From Aurantiacibacter xanthus (GTDB taxonomy: Bacteria; Pseudomonadota; Alphaproteobacteria; Sphingomonadales; Sphingomonadaceae), in the NCBI RefSeq assembly GCF_003584015.1, contig NZ_QXFM01000113.1:1-64000 (forward strand): a stretch of 64,000 nucleotides of DNA, read 5' to 3'. The position numbers and the translations under genes were made by a program. This document shows, in pieces, positions 42,250 to 52,438 of this stretch (position 1 is its first letter; the number at the start of each line of letters is the position of its first letter). Below the pieces are notes generated by a model. That model was given only the letters and a program-made list of their open reading frames with translations. It was not told the DNA's origin and made no database searches.

Positions 42250-43901
42250 AGCGCCTGCTGCTGGCTTCCGCCATCGCGCTGGCCCTCGCCCCCTCGCCCG
42301 CGCTGGCCGATACTTTGTTCGAGAATGTCGATGGCATCTCGATCACGCCCGAGGGCAAGGTCAAGCGCTTCGCCGCCATGGTGGTGAACGACGAGGGGCG
42401 GATCACCGAATTGCTCGACTTCGGCGACGGGCCCGAGGGCAAGGTCGACTATCTCGAAGACATGAAGGGCGCACACGTGGTGCCCGGCTTCATTGATAGC
42501 CATGCGCATGTGATGGGGCTCGGCCTCGGCACGATGACGCTCGACCTCTCGCAAACCCGTTCGCTGGAAGAGGCGCTGGCGCTGATCGCGGACTATGCTG
42601 CCAAGTATCCCGAGCGCCCGTGGCTGCTCGGGCACGGCTGGAATCAGGAGCAATGGGGCCTCGGCCGCTATCCCACCGCCGCCGAACTCGACGCCGTGGT
42701 CGGCGACCGCCCGGTCTGGCTGAGCCGGATCGACGGCCATGCCGGTTGGGCCAACTCCGCCGCATTGGCCGCCGCCGAGATCACCGCGCAGACGCGCGAT
42801 CCGGCGGGCGGACGCATCCTGCGCCTGGGCAATGGCCGCCAGCCAGCCGGCGTACTGATCGACGCGGCGATGGCTCCGGTCGATCAGGCGGTGCCGCCGC
42901 CGCTGCCGGAAGACCGCGAGCAGGCGCTGTTCGCGGCGCAGAAGATCTTTTTCGAGCACGGGATCACCGCCGTCGCCGACATGGGCACCAGCCTTGCCGA
43001 CTGGATGAGCTATCGCCGCGCGGGCGATGCCGGCTGGTTGCAGATGCGGATCATGGCCTATGCGGGCGATCTTGAAGAGATGCTGCTGATCGGCGGCACC
43101 GGGCCGACGCTGTGGCTCTATGACGACAAGCTGCGCATGGGCGGGATCAAGGTCTGGCTCGATGGCGCGCTCGGCTCGCGCGGGGCACGTCTGAAGACCG
43201 GCTATGCCGACGATCCGGCCAACCTCGGGATTGATGTGACCAGCGGCACCCAGCTGCGCAACATCATGAGCCGCGCCGCGCTCGACGACTTTCAGGTGGC
43301 GATCCACGCCATCGGCGATGCCGCCAACGACGAGGCGCTGGCCGCCATCGACGAACTCGCCGCCGAATATCCGGGCGAACGGCGCTGGCGCATCGAACAC
43401 GCGCAGATCGTCGACCCCGCAGATATTGCCCGGTTCGGCCAGCATGGCGTGATCGCCTCGATGCAGCCCGTGCACATGGCTTCGGACCGGCTGATGGCGG
43501 AGGTGCGAGTCGGGCCCGACCGGCTGGCGGGTGCCTATGCCTGGCGCTCGCTCGCCGATGCGGGCGCACTGCTCGCCTTCGGGAGTGACGCGCCGGTAGA
43601 GCCGGTGGACGTGCTGGCTGGCCTTGCCACGGCGATCTCCCGGCAGGATGCAGCGGGCGAGCCAGCGGGCGGCTGGATGCCCGAGCAGCGCGTGACCCGC
43701 GAACAGGCGCTGGCCGCCTATACCGCCGCCGGAGCCTATGCCGGATATGCCGAGGGCCGCTTCGGCAGCCTGCAGGTGGGCGAGCGCGCCGACTTCGTGG
43801 TGCTCGATAACGACCCGCTGCTGACCTCGCCCGAGGAGCTGCGCACCACCCGCGTGTTGCAGACCTGGGTGGCGGGACGGCGGGTGTTCCCGGCGCAGTA
43901 A
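42246..43901 (+). CDS. Exported amidohydrolase family 3 protein (YtcJ-like)
   Basis: This metal-dependent hydrolase has a signal peptide (about residues 1-22, ending ALA). The metal motif is IDSHAHVMG, with later metal or catalytic positions in IHAIGDAAND and IEHAQIV, and FGSDAPVEP near the C-terminus. Length is 551 residues, typical for the YtcJ/NfdA group. Its start overlaps the dehydrogenase stop, so both are coupled. The substrate is unknown. Confidence 0.9.
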   Translation: MKRLLLASAIALALAPSPALADTLFENVDGISITPEGKVKRFAAMVVNDEGRITELLDFGDGPEGKVDYLEDMKGAHVVPGFIDSHAHVMGLGLGTMTLDLSQTRSLEEALALIADYAAKYPERPWLLGHGWNQEQWGLGRYPTAAELDAVVGDRPVWLSRIDGHAGWANSAALAAAEITAQTRDPAGGRILRLGNGRQPAGVLIDAAMAPVDQAVPPPLPEDREQALFAAQKIFFEHGITAVADMGTSLADWMSYRRAGDAGWLQMRIMAYAGDLEEMLLIGGTGPTLWLYDDKLRMGGIKVWLDGALGSRGARLKTGYADDPANLGIDVTSGTQLRNIMSRAALDDFQVAIHAIGDAANDEALAAIDELAAEYPGERRWRIEHAQIVDPADIARFGQHGVIASMQPVHMASDRLMAEVRVGPDRLAGAYAWRSLADAGALLAFGSDAPVEPVDVLAGLATAISRQDAAGEPAGGWMPEQRVTREQALAAYTAAGAYAGYAEGRFGSLQVGERADFVVLDNDPLLTSPEELRTTRVLQTWVAGRRVFPAQ

Positions 43902-44744
43902 TCAGCGCAGGTCGCGGTCGCCGAATTCGGGGGTGGGTTGCTCGGCGCTGGCCGGGGACTCGGCCTCCGGCTCTGCCTCGCCCTCGGCTGCGCGCTTCTT
44001 CTCAACCAGGCGCATCAGCAACAGCGAGCCTTCGAACAGGATCAGCAGCGGGATCGCCAGCAGCAGCTGCGAGCCCGGATCGGGCGGCGTGATGATCGCG
44101 GCCACCGCGAACACCGCCACGATCACATAGCGGCGCGCCTTGGCCAGCTGCGCGCGTTCGAGAATACCTGCGGTGTGCAGCAACATCAGCAGCACCGGCA
44201 AGAGGAAGCTCGCCCCGAAGGCGAGGATGAACTGCATCACCAGCGAGAGGTATTCGTTCGCGCTCGGCAGCGCCTCGATCTTGAGGCCGCCCGCCTCACC
44301 CTGAAAGCCGAGGAACCAGGTGAAGGCCGTGGGCATCACCACATAGTAAGCCAGCGCCGCGCCCATGATGAACAGCACCGGGGTGGCAATCAGGAACGGC
44401 AGAAAGGCCTTCTTCTCGCGCGCATAGAGCCCCGGCGCGACGAAGGCCCAGATCTGGTTGGCGATGACCGGAAAGCTGAGACAGAACCCGGCGAACACCG
44501 CCACCTTCAGCTCGACGAAGAACACCTCGTAAAGCTTGGTGAAGATCAGCTGCCCCTCGCCATTGGGGAAGGCGTTTTTCAAGGGCTGGATCAGGAAGCC
44601 GAGGATCGGATCGGCGAAGTAGAAACAGATGCAGAAGGCGATGGAAAAGGCGATCAGCGCCCGCACCAGCCGCCCGCGCAGCTCGATCAGGTGTTCGAGC
44701 AACGGAGCCTGCGTGTCGTCGAGATCCTTGATCGAAAACGCCAT
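43902..44744 (-). CDS. tatC: Sec-independent translocase TatC
   Basis: TatC receives twin-arginine signal peptides. Six transmembrane segments are visible, with the N-terminal HLIELRGRLVRAL and the SFPVIANQIWAFVAPGLY motif. The C-terminal tail is Glu/Ala-rich. Length is 280 residues. It ends directly against the amidohydrolase stop and follows tatB by 2 bases. Confidence 0.97.
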   Translation of the reverse strand: MAFSIKDLDDTQAPLLEHLIELRGRLVRALIAFSIAFCICFYFADPILGFLIQPLKNAFPNGEGQLIFTKLYEVFFVELKVAVFAGFCLSFPVIANQIWAFVAPGLYAREKKAFLPFLIATPVLFIMGAALAYYVVMPTAFTWFLGFQGEAGGLKIEALPSANEYLSLVMQFILAFGASFLLPVLLMLLHTAGILERAQLAKARRYVIVAVFAVAAIITPPDPGSQLLLAIPLLILFEGSLLLMRLVEKKRAAEGEAEPEAESPASAEQPTPEFGDRDLR

Positions 44745-44746
44745 GG

Positions 44747-45130
44747 TCAGGCCTGATCGCCCGGCTTGGCGGCGCTCTCGGGCGCAGGAGTGGGTGCAGA
44801 TTCCACCGGCTTGGCGCTTTCGGCCGAAGCAGGGGGCGGATCCGCGGCCGGGGGCGGATAGGCGCCGGTCGGCTGCATCTCGGCGGGGCCGCCCTGCGGA
44901 TGCTCACGCATGATGCGGGCGTTCTGCTCTTTCCACTTCTTCTCCATCTCCTCCAGCTCGGCCTCGCGCACCATGGCGTCGATACCGCTGCGGAAATGGC
45001 CGGAAATCTTGCGCATCTTCCCGATCCACCGCCCGGCCGTGCGCATGGCGAGCGGCAGGTCCTTGGGACCGATCACGATCACCGCCACAATGACGATGAC
45101 GAGCAGTTCTGAAGCACCGATGTCGAACAT
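44747..45130 (-). CDS. tatB: Sec-independent translocase TatB
   Basis: TatB partners TatC in substrate recognition. An N-terminal transmembrane helix with FDIGASELLVIVIVAVIVIGP precedes an amphipathic helix (about 25-70) and a Pro/Ala-rich tail. Glu8 and GPKDLP are typical of TatB. Length is 127 residues. Confidence 0.95.
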   Translation of the reverse strand: MFDIGASELLVIVIVAVIVIGPKDLPLAMRTAGRWIGKMRKISGHFRSGIDAMVREAELEEMEKKWKEQNARIMREHPQGGPAEMQPTGAYPPPAADPPPASAESAKPVESAPTPAPESAAKPGDQA

Positions 45131-45159
45131 GTCAGCGGACCTTCACGCCGCTTCGCAAA

Positions 45160-45402
45160 TCAGGACGCCGACTTGTCGGTCGCCTTGGCGCTGTCGACCG
45201 GTTCCCCGGTGCCATTGGCAGAAGGCGCGCCGATCTGACCGGCGGGCTTCTCGGCAGGCCTGTCGGCCTCTTCGTTCATGCCCTTCTTGAAGCTGGAAAT
45301 GCCCTTGCCGAAATCTCCCATCATTTCGGAAATGCGGCCACGCCCGAACAGGACGAGCACGACAACGGCGATGATAGCAATCTGCCAGACACTAAGACCC
45401 AT
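45160..45402 (-). CDS. tatA: Sec-independent translocase TatA
   Basis: TatA forms the translocation pore. An N-terminal helix and the [23 protein letters not shown] amphipathic stretch, given here as FGRGRIS and MGDFGKGIS, are diagnostic. I chose the ATG at 45402; the longest frame extends upstream without support. Length is 80 residues. tatB follows after 29 bases. Confidence 0.94.
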   Translation of the reverse strand: MGLSVWQIAIIAVVVLVLFGRGRISEMMGDFGKGISSFKKGMNEEADRPAEKPAGQIGAPSANGTGEPVDSAKATDKSAS

Positions 45403-45474
45403 GAGACAACTCTTCGGTTTGAGGACGCCCCCTCTATAGAGGCGCGAAAGCGGCATGACCAGCGCTGCAAATGC

Positions 45475-46089
45475 TCAGGACGAAGAATCCTCGCCCGCGT
45501 CCGGATCGCTGCCACTGTCCTCATCCGCCCCCATCATCTCGTCGTAGGCCTCGTCGACCGGATCGAGCAGGCCCGCTGCCTTCAGCTCGTCGATACCGGG
45601 CAGATCGCGGCGGCTGGCAAGGCCGAAATGGCTGAGAAACTCTGGAGTCGTGGCATAGATCAGCGGCCTGCCCGGCACCTCGCGCCGCCCCACCGAGCGC
45701 ACCCAGCCCGCCTCCATCAGCACGTCGAGCGTGCCCGATGAGGTCTGCACCCCGCGGATCGCCTCGATCTCGGCGCGGCTGACCGGCTCGTGATAGGCGA
45801 CGATGGCGAGCAGCTCGGTCGCGGCGCGACTCAGGCGGCGGACCTGCTCGCGCTCGCGCCGCAGCAGGTGGGCAAGATCGGGCGCGGTCTGGAACTGCCA
45901 GCGCCCGCCTCGCTCGACCAGCCGCACGCCGCGCTGGGCATAGTGTTCGGCCAGCTCGGCCAGCGCCGGGCCGACCTCCGCCCCTTCGAGGTGAGTCGCG
46001 ATCTGATCTTTCGTCAGCGGCTCCTCCGCCGCGAACAGGCAGGCCTCGACGGCGCGGACGAGATCGTCGGGGGCATTATCCTCGCTCAT
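45475..46089 (-). CDS. scpB: Segregation and condensation protein ScpB
   Basis: ScpB is the kleisin-interacting partner in the SMC-ScpAB condensin. Two winged-helix domains are expected; ATELLAIVAYHEPVSRAEIEAIRG is the family core (shown here in part: LLAIVAYHEPVSR). The C-terminal tail is acidic. Length is 204 residues. It overlaps scpA by ATGA. Confidence 0.93.
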   Translation of the reverse strand: MSEDNAPDDLVRAVEACLFAAEEPLTKDQIATHLEGAEVGPALAELAEHYAQRGVRLVERGGRWQFQTAPDLAHLLRREREQVRRLSRAATELLAIVAYHEPVSRAEIEAIRGVQTSSGTLDVLMEAGWVRSVGRREVPGRPLIYATTPEFLSHFGLASRRDLPGIDELKAAGLLDPVDEAYDEMMGADEDSGSDPDAGEDSSS

Positions 46090-46829
46090 GAGGCCATCCG
46101 GCGCAGGTGGATCGGGCCGAAGGTCGCCTCCTGCCGCAGTTCAGCCCGGCCTGTGCGCGCCAGCTCGAGCGCGGCGACGAAACTGGAGGCGAGCGCCGAG
46201 CGTTTGAGGCGCGGATCGGCATGGGCGGGCAGCATCGAGCGCAGTTCGAGCCAGTCGCGCGTCACCCCGAGCATTGCCGCCACCCGGTCGATGGCCGCTT
46301 CGAGGCTCATCACCGGGCGTTCGCGCACCATGTGCACCACCGGCTGGTTGCGCAGCTTGACCTGGCCATAGGCGTTGATGAGGTCGTACCAGTCGCAGGT
46401 CCAGGCGCTCTTGGTGAGCACGCGCAGCCCCTCGGGCGCACCGCGAGCGAAAACGTCGCGGCCCAGCCGGTCGCCCGCCATCAGCCGCGCCGCCGCCTCG
46501 CGCATCGCGCCCAGCCGTTGCAGCCGCAGTTGCAGCCGGAGTGCCAGCTCTTCCGGGCTCGGGTCTTCCTGCTCCTCGCGCGGGAGCAGCAGCGCGCTTT
46601 TGAGGTAGGCCAGCCACGAGGCCATCACCAGATAGTCGGCGGCGATCTCCAGCTTCAGCGCCTCGGCCTGCTCGATATAGGCGATGTACTGGTCGACCAG
46701 TTCGAGGATCGAGATCGCCTTCAGGTCGACTTTCTGCCGCCGGGCGAGGTCAAGCAGGAGGTCGAGCGGCCCTTCCCAGCCATCGAGTTCGAGGTAGAGC
46801 GCGTCTTCGTTGTGAGCAGCCTCGGTCAT
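46086..46829 (-). CDS. scpA: Segregation and condensation protein ScpA (kleisin)
   Basis: ScpA bridges the SMC heads in condensin. The N-terminus LDGWEGPLDLLLDLARRQKVDL is the SMC-binding signature (partial: GWEGPLDLLL), followed by DYLVMASWLAYLKSALLLP. The C-terminal winged helix ends near residue 240. Length is 247 residues. It is coupled to scpB. The repeat element before it separates it from nagZ. Confidence 0.94.
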   Translation of the reverse strand: MTEAAHNEDALYLELDGWEGPLDLLLDLARRQKVDLKAISILELVDQYIAYIEQAEALKLEIAADYLVMASWLAYLKSALLLPREEQEDPSPEELALRLQLRLQRLGAMREAAARLMAGDRLGRDVFARGAPEGLRVLTKSAWTCDWYDLINAYGQVKLRNQPVVHMVRERPVMSLEAAIDRVAAMLGVTRDWLELRSMLPAHADPRLKRSALASSFVAALELARTGRAELRQEATFGPIHLRRMAS

Positions 46830-46840
46830 CGCGCTACCCT

Positions 46841-46953
46841 CCCCTCCCGCCTGCGGGAGGGGCAGCGAGACTTGGCAGCTTGCTGGCTAGTCGCAGCGGG
46901 GTGGGCCCTGCGGGCCCATGCCCACCCCCGGCCCCTCCCGTGAACGGGAGGGG
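46841..46953. repeat. Dispersed intergenic element with three hairpins
   Basis: Hairpin 1 is a perfect 10-base stem with a 2-base loop (46841-46862). Hairpin 2 pairs GTGGGC with GCCCAC around 46901-46925. Hairpin 3 has 9-base arms (46932-46940 with 46945-46953). Between them is a CAGCGAGACTTGGCAGCTTG core. From memory this composite is common in sphingomonad intergenic DNA. It occupies almost all of the nagZ-scpA gap. Confidence 0.75.
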
Positions 46954-46973
46954 AGAGTGGGAGCGCCCACGTT

Positions 46974-47990
46974 TCACGCATTCGCCTCGGTCAGCGCCAG
47001 CAGGCTGTCGCGCTTGGCCAACAGGTCTCCTCGGCGGGAGAAATCGGGCACCTGCGGCACAGCCAGCGCCGCATCGAGCCTTGCGTGGGCCGCGTCACTA
47101 ATCGTCGGCACACGCTCGGCGATACCGCGCATATCGTCCATCTTCGCCCAGCAGTTGAGCACCACGTCGCAGCCCGCCACAATCGCCCGCCCGGCGCGTT
47201 CGGGCACGCTGCCCGAGAGCGCCTCCATGTCGACATCGTCGGTCAGCAGCAGTCCGCCAAAGCCGATCTCGCCGCGAATGATCTCCTCGATCACTGTGCG
47301 CGAGAGCGTGGCCGGATTGTCCGCATCCCACGCCGTGTAGCGGATGTGCGCCGACATCGCGATCGGCGCATCGGCAAGGCGGCGGAACGGCGCGAGGTCG
47401 GTTTCCAGCTCCTCGGCGCGGGCCTCGACCACCGGCAGATCCTTGTGACTGTCGACCATGGCCCGGCCATGGCCCGGCATATGCTTCACGCAGCCGGTCA
47501 CCCCGCCGCGCGCGAGCCCATCGAGAATCGCGCGGCCCAGAGCGGCGACCCGCAGCGGCTCGCTGCCCAGCGCGCGGTCGCCGATCACGTCGTGCGCGCC
47601 CTCCTGCCGCACGTCGAGCAAGGGAAGGAAGTCGACCGTTATCCCGACCTCGGCCAGATCGAGCGCCAGCGCCTCGGCATTGGCGCGGGCGGCCTCGATG
47701 GCACTGGCGGGGGCCACATCGTAAAGCTCGGCAAAGCGCGCACCCGGCGGGAACGCGGCCCAGACCGGCGGCTTCATGCGCGAAACGCGCCCGCCCTCCT
47801 GATCGATGGAGATGAACAGCCGATCGCGCCCATGCAGGCTGCGCAGCTCGTCGGTCAGCGCGCGCAGTTGCTCACGGCTTTCGATATTGCGGCCGAACAG
47901 GACATAGCCCGCCGGGTCGCAATCGCGGAAGAAAGCGCGCTCATCATCGGTCAACGAAAGACCGGAACAGCCGAAAATAGCCGGGATCAT
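46974..47990 (-). CDS. nagZ: Beta-N-acetylhexosaminidase NagZ
   Basis: NagZ (GH3) removes GlcNAc from anhydro-muropeptides in cell-wall recycling. The catalytic and binding motifs are IDQEGGRVSR, CVKHMPGHGRA, DSHKDLPVV and the nucleophile Asp in TDDVDMEALSG. Length is 338 residues, cytoplasmic without a signal. It lies downstream of the SPOR gene. Confidence 0.94.
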   Translation of the reverse strand: MIPAIFGCSGLSLTDDERAFFRDCDPAGYVLFGRNIESREQLRALTDELRSLHGRDRLFISIDQEGGRVSRMKPPVWAAFPPGARFAELYDVAPASAIEAARANAEALALDLAEVGITVDFLPLLDVRQEGAHDVIGDRALGSEPLRVAALGRAILDGLARGGVTGCVKHMPGHGRAMVDSHKDLPVVEARAEELETDLAPFRRLADAPIAMSAHIRYTAWDADNPATLSRTVIEEIIRGEIGFGGLLLTDDVDMEALSGSVPERAGRAIVAGCDVVLNCWAKMDDMRGIAERVPTISDAAHARLDAALAVPQVPDFSRRGDLLAKRDSLLALTEANA

Positions 47991-48043
47991 GCCGCCAGCT
48001 TACGCACAAAAGCGGCTGGCTCGGCAAGGGGGCAGACGGTGCG

Positions 48044-48063
48044 GGCGGGGAAAAGTCCCCGCC
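48044..48063 (-). terminator. Perfect GC hairpin after SPOR gene
   Basis: GGCGGGGA and TCCCCGCC form an 8-base stem with loop AAAG, 12 bases past the SPOR gene stop. No strong T-run follows, so it may be a partial terminator before nagZ. Confidence 0.4.
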
Positions 48064-48074
48064 TCACACGATCC

Positions 48075-48908
48075 TTAGCGCTTCACCTGGCAATCGCCAC
48101 CGGCAGCGCGGATCGAACGACAGGCCCCCTCGGCCGCCGAGGTCGAGCTGGCCATCGCCTGCAAACGGTAAACGGTCGCCCCGTCGACAACGGCTTCCTC
48201 GATCCGGTGGCTGAGGCCCGTCAGCGCCTCGTAGCGGTTGCGCACATCGTTCCAGCCCTGCTCGGCCCGCGCGCGGCTGGAATAGGCGGCGACCTGAATC
48301 GGCACCCCGCTCACGCTGCTCGCGGTGGCGGTGGGCGAAGGGGGCGGGGTTGGCGTCGCGCTGGCAGTCGCTGCGGCCTGCGTGCGGTCGATGCTAGGGG
48401 TCGGGCTGCTGTCGGTGCTGGCGAGCTGCGAATCGCGGCTCTGCCCCTCACCCACCTCGAAACTCATGTCGCCGGTGCCCGCCACTTCGGAGCCGCCGGG
48501 ATTGTCGGGAGCGGTGCGATAGGGCTCTTCCGGCGCGGTAATCGTGGTGCCTTCGGGTTGCAGACCCTCGTCCTTGGCCGGCTGCGACAGGAACCACAGC
48601 AGCGCGAGCAGGCCAAGCAGGGCCGCCAAGGCCACCACCGCCAGCGCCACCAGCCGACCGACATCGACGCCGCCCTCGTCATGGTCGTCATCCGATTCGA
48701 GCCACGGCAGCCGCTCGTCCATATCGGCCAGCATCAGCGGTTCTTCGGGCATGGCATCGGAATGGTCGGGCTGCGTCAGCGGCTGCTCCGGCGTCTGTTC
48801 CGGCGTCTGATCCTGCCCGATCACGCGCCCGACGCCGTTGTCGCCATCGACGTTGCCCAGATGATCGGCAAAGCCCTTATTGTTCCGATCACCACCACCA
48901 CTCTGCAT
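48075..48908 (-). CDS. SPOR-domain membrane protein
   Basis: The protein has a cytoplasmic acidic N-terminus (about 1-82), one transmembrane segment (about 84-108, Ala/Leu/Val-rich), a long Ser/Thr/Pro linker, and a C-terminal SPOR domain (about 200-277) with PIQVAAYSSRARAEQGW. SPOR domains bind denuded glycan at the septum, so a role in division is likely. ATG 48908 gives 277 residues. It follows argS by 4 bases. Confidence 0.88.
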   Translation of the reverse strand: MQSGGGDRNNKGFADHLGNVDGDNGVGRVIGQDQTPEQTPEQPLTQPDHSDAMPEEPLMLADMDERLPWLESDDDHDEGGVDVGRLVALAVVALAALLGLLALLWFLSQPAKDEGLQPEGTTITAPEEPYRTAPDNPGGSEVAGTGDMSFEVGEGQSRDSQLASTDSSPTPSIDRTQAAATASATPTPPPSPTATASSVSGVPIQVAAYSSRARAEQGWNDVRNRYEALTGLSHRIEEAVVDGATVYRLQAMASSTSAAEGACRSIRAAGGDCQVKR

Positions 48909-48912
48909 TGCC

Positions 48913-50661
48913 TTACAACTCCTCCACCGCCTCGACCCCGAGGATCGCCAGCCCATTGCGGATAACCTGCCCAATCTGCAGGGCGAGGAAAAGCCTTGCC
49001 CCCGAAAGGGTTAATTTCTGTGCCACAATGATGCGTTTTTCCGGATCGTCGTTGCCCATGTTCCACCAGCCATGGAGCGCCCCGGCCAGTTCGTAGAGGT
49101 AAAAAGCGATGCGGTGCGGCTCACGCGCGCGCGCCGCCGCCTCGACCTCGCGCGGGAACTGCGCGGCGAGCTTGATCAGCGCCAGTTCGTCCTCGCCCAG
49201 CAGCGCCGCCTGATCGGACAGCGGCTCAACACCTTCGCCCGCCGCGCGGCGCAGGATCGAGCAGATCCGGGCATGGGCGTACTGGACGTAGAACACCGGG
49301 TTGTCCTTGCTGGTCTCGACCACCTTCACGAAGTCGAAGTCCATCTGGGCATCGGGCTTGCGGGTCAGCATCGAGAAGCGGACCACGTCCTTGCCCACTT
49401 CCTCCACCATATCGGCAATGGTGACGAAGTTGCCGGAGCGCTTGGACATTTTCGCAGGTTCACCGTCGCGCAGCAGCTGCACCATCTGCACCAGCTTGAC
49501 GTCGAACGGGATCACCTTGCCCTCGCCCTCGGCCAGCGCGGCGACGGCGGCCTTGATGCGCTTGACCGTGCCGGCATGGTCGGCGCCCCAGATGTCAATC
49601 AGCGCGTCGGCGCTTTCGGCCTTCTGCATGTGATAGGCGAGGTCGGCGCCGAAATAGGTCCACTTGCCGTCGCTCTTCTTGATCGGGCGGTCCTGATCGT
49701 CGCCGAACTTGGTGCTGCGGAACAGCGGCAGCTCGACCGGCTCCCAGTCTTCCGGCGGGGCCTTGCCCTTGGGCGCTTCGAGCACGCCATCGTAAACGAG
49801 ATCATGCGCGCGCAGCCACGCTTCGGCTTCTTCGGGCTTGCCCGCAGCCTGCAGTTCGGCCTCCGACGAGAACACATCGTGCTGAATGCCGAGCATGGCA
49901 AGATCGGCGCGAATCTGGTCCATCATCGCCGCGACCGCCTTGCCGCGGAACAGCAGCAGCCACTCGCTTTCGGGCGCATCGCGATAGGTGTCGCCGAATT
50001 CCTCGGCCAGCAGCTTGCCGATGGGCTTGAGGTATTCGCCCGGATACATCCCGGCCGGGATCTCGCCGATGTCCTCGCCCAGCGCCTCGCGATAGCGCAG
50101 GTGTGCCGAGCGGGCGAGCGTATCGACCTGACTGCCCGCGTCGTTGACGTAATATTCCTTGGTCACCGCGTGCCCGGCATATTCGAGCAGGTTGGCCAGC
50201 GCATCGCCCACCACCGCGCCGCGGCAGTGGCCCATGTGCATCGGCCCGGTCGGATTGGCCGAGACATATTCGACGTTGACCCGCGTGCCCTCGCCCATCA
50301 CCGAACGGCCATAGTCGCTGCCCAGACTGGCGATCGCGGCCAGCTCGTCTTCCCAGGCCTTGCGGTCCAGCCGCAGGTTGATGAAGCCCGGCCCCGCAAT
50401 TTCGGCCGAGACAATCGCCGGATCGCGGCGCAGGTGCTCGACGATCTTCTCCGCCAGCGCGCGCGGATTGGTGGCGGCGGGCTTGGCCAGCACCATCGCG
50501 GCATTGGTTGCAAGATCGCCATGCGACGGGTCGCGCGGCGGCTCCACCGCGACATTGGCGCGGCTTACGCCTGCGGGCAGCACGGCTTCGGCTTCAAGCG
50601 CCGAGAGCACGGCATCGATACGGGCCGCAAAGGCGGCATAGAGCGTTTGGATATCCGACAT
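48913..50661 (-). CDS. argS: Arginyl-tRNA synthetase
   Basis: ArgS charges tRNA-Arg. The HIGH-like motif is HMGHCRG in [11 protein letters not shown], and the KMSKS-like motif is [16 protein letters not shown] anticodon-binding domain lies at the C-terminus. Length is 582 residues. It heads the SPOR-nagZ-scpAB run. Confidence 0.97.
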   Translation of the reverse strand: MSDIQTLYAAFAARIDAVLSALEAEAVLPAGVSRANVAVEPPRDPSHGDLATNAAMVLAKPAATNPRALAEKIVEHLRRDPAIVSAEIAGPGFINLRLDRKAWEDELAAIASLGSDYGRSVMGEGTRVNVEYVSANPTGPMHMGHCRGAVVGDALANLLEYAGHAVTKEYYVNDAGSQVDTLARSAHLRYREALGEDIGEIPAGMYPGEYLKPIGKLLAEEFGDTYRDAPESEWLLLFRGKAVAAMMDQIRADLAMLGIQHDVFSSEAELQAAGKPEEAEAWLRAHDLVYDGVLEAPKGKAPPEDWEPVELPLFRSTKFGDDQDRPIKKSDGKWTYFGADLAYHMQKAESADALIDIWGADHAGTVKRIKAAVAALAEGEGKVIPFDVKLVQMVQLLRDGEPAKMSKRSGNFVTIADMVEEVGKDVVRFSMLTRKPDAQMDFDFVKVVETSKDNPVFYVQYAHARICSILRRAAGEGVEPLSDQAALLGEDELALIKLAAQFPREVEAAARAREPHRIAFYLYELAGALHGWWNMGNDDPEKRIIVAQKLTLSGARLFLALQIGQVIRNGLAILGVEAVEEL

Positions 50662-50716
50662 GGCGCGCCGTTAGCCCAACCGCGCGTCCATATCCAGCGG
50701 GCGTTAGCGCCCTGCC

Positions 50717-51367
50717 CTATCGCGTAGCGTTGTAGGCGAGTTGCTCTTCGGTCAGCTGGAAGCCGATCAGCAGCTCGAACGTGGCCTTGGCCACGGCGGC
50801 GCGCACATCGGGCTCGGTCAGCGGATCGATGGCGGCCGAATCCTCACCCGCGCGGCGCTTGCGGGTGATCCGCTCGCGAATGTCGTCGGGCAGAGTTGCC
50901 TCGGCCCGGTCGACCCATGCCTCGGCACTGCCGCTCGCCTGCGCGCGCGCCTGTCCGTCGGCAAAGGTCAGCTGCACCGTGCCCACGCGCTTGGCCACGA
51001 CATTGTCGTTTCCGCGCACCACGGTGGAGAAATAGGGCAGCTCGACCGTGCGCGCGCCCGCCGTATCCTCGCGGCTGGCGATCACATCGAATGTGGCCGA
51101 GGTAAACACCTGACCGCCATTCTCGTCGCAGGTGGAGCGCACATTGGTGATATAGGCGGTCACGTCCATGGCATCGAGCGTGCGCGCATCGGCGGGGGTG
51201 AAGGTGGTGATGTCGCCGGTGTAGATCGGCACGCCCACCGCCGGGCAGGTCGAGCGCAGCGCGGTGATGCCGACGCCCTGCTCGATCACGATATCGCCCT
51301 CGCTCCGGCAGCCGGCCAGAGCCAGAAGTGCGGCCAAAGCGCCGGTGGCGATAATCCTCGGATGCAT
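50717..51367 (-). CDS. Putative lipoprotein of unknown function
   Basis: The signal peptide has lipobox LALAGC near residue 20. The mature part (about 195 residues) has no motif I recognise; it begins SEGDIVIEQGVGI and has two Cys. ATG 51367 has GAGGA 6 bases upstream. It is divergent from ispH. Confidence 0.7.
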   Translation of the reverse strand: MHPRIIATGALAALLALAGCRSEGDIVIEQGVGITALRSTCPAVGVPIYTGDITTFTPADARTLDAMDVTAYITNVRSTCDENGGQVFTSATFDVIASREDTAGARTVELPYFSTVVRGNDNVVAKRVGTVQLTFADGQARAQASGSAEAWVDRAEATLPDDIRERITRKRRAGEDSAAIDPLTEPDVRAAVAKATFELLIGFQLTEEQLAYNATR

Positions 51368-51443
51368 CGAATGTCCTCGCATATGCTTGTGGCGGGTGCC
51401 CTAACTCTTTCGCCGCGCGGTCACAAGCGCTAGAGGCCCGGAT

Positions 51444-52427
51444 ATGAACGCCCCCTTTCCAAGCCCCTCGCCCGACGACGCGGCCAAGCCCGCACTGATC
51501 GCGCTGATTGCCGCACCGCGCGGTTTCTGCGCCGGGGTCGACCGCGCCATCGAGATCGTCGAGCGCGCGCTTCAGCGCTATGGCGCGCCGGTCTATGTCC
51601 GCCACGAGATCGTCCACAACAAATATGTGGTCGAGAACCTGCGCGCCAAGGGCGCGGTGTTCGTGGAGGAGCTGGACGAGGTGCCCGCCGATGGCCACGT
51701 GGTGTTCAGCGCGCACGGCGTGCCCAAATCCGTCCCGGCAGAAGCCGAGCGGCGCGAGCTGACCTATCTCGACGCCACCTGCCCGCTGGTGAGCAAGGTC
51801 CACCGCCAGGCCGAACGCCAGATCGAAAAGGGCCGCCACATCATCTTCATCGGCCATGAGGGCCACCCCGAGGTGATCGGCACCATGGGTCAGGTCGAGC
51901 CGGGTGAGATGACGCTGGTGGAAACGGTGGCGGACGTGGCTGCCCTGCCCTTCGCGAAGGACGTTCCGCTCGCCTATCTCAGCCAGACCACACTCTCGGT
52001 CGACGACACCGCCGAGATCATCGCCGCGCTCGAAGCGCGCTATCCCGAGATCGCCGGGCCCAAGGCGGAAGACATCTGCTATGCCACCTCCAACCGGCAG
52101 GCAGCGGTCAAGCGGATCGCCCCGGCGAGCGATCTGGTGCTGGTGATCGGCGCGCCCAATTCGTCCAATTCGCTGCGGCTGGTCGAGGTGGCCGAACGTT
52201 GCGGCACCGAGGCGAAGCTGATCCAGCGCGCCGACGAAATCCTGCCCGAATGGCTCGACGGCGTCGGCACCGTGGGCGTCACCGCCGGGGCCTCCGCGCC
52301 CGAGCGGCTGGTGCGCGAGGTGATCGAGCGGCTCGGCGAATGGCGCGCGGTGGAAGAGCGCACGCTCGTTTCCGCCGAGGAAAAGATGGTGTTCAAGCTG
52401 CCGCGCGAACTCGCCGACAGCGAATAG
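51444..52427 (+). CDS. ispH: 4-hydroxy-3-methylbut-2-enyl diphosphate reductase IspH
   Basis: IspH makes IPP and DMAPP in the last step of the MEP isoprenoid pathway with a 4Fe-4S cluster. The three cluster cysteines are in PRGFCAGV (Cys29), DATCPLV and [20 protein letters not shown] is typical. Length is 327 residues. It is followed by thrB and rnhA. Confidence 0.96.
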   Translation: MNAPFPSPSPDDAAKPALIALIAAPRGFCAGVDRAIEIVERALQRYGAPVYVRHEIVHNKYVVENLRAKGAVFVEELDEVPADGHVVFSAHGVPKSVPAEAERRELTYLDATCPLVSKVHRQAERQIEKGRHIIFIGHEGHPEVIGTMGQVEPGEMTLVETVADVAALPFAKDVPLAYLSQTTLSVDDTAEIIAALEARYPEIAGPKAEDICYATSNRQAAVKRIAPASDLVLVIGAPNSSNSLRLVEVAERCGTEAKLIQRADEILPEWLDGVGTVGVTAGASAPERLVREVIERLGEWRAVEERTLVSAEEKMVFKLPRELADSE

Positions 52428-52438
52428 GGACTTCCATC

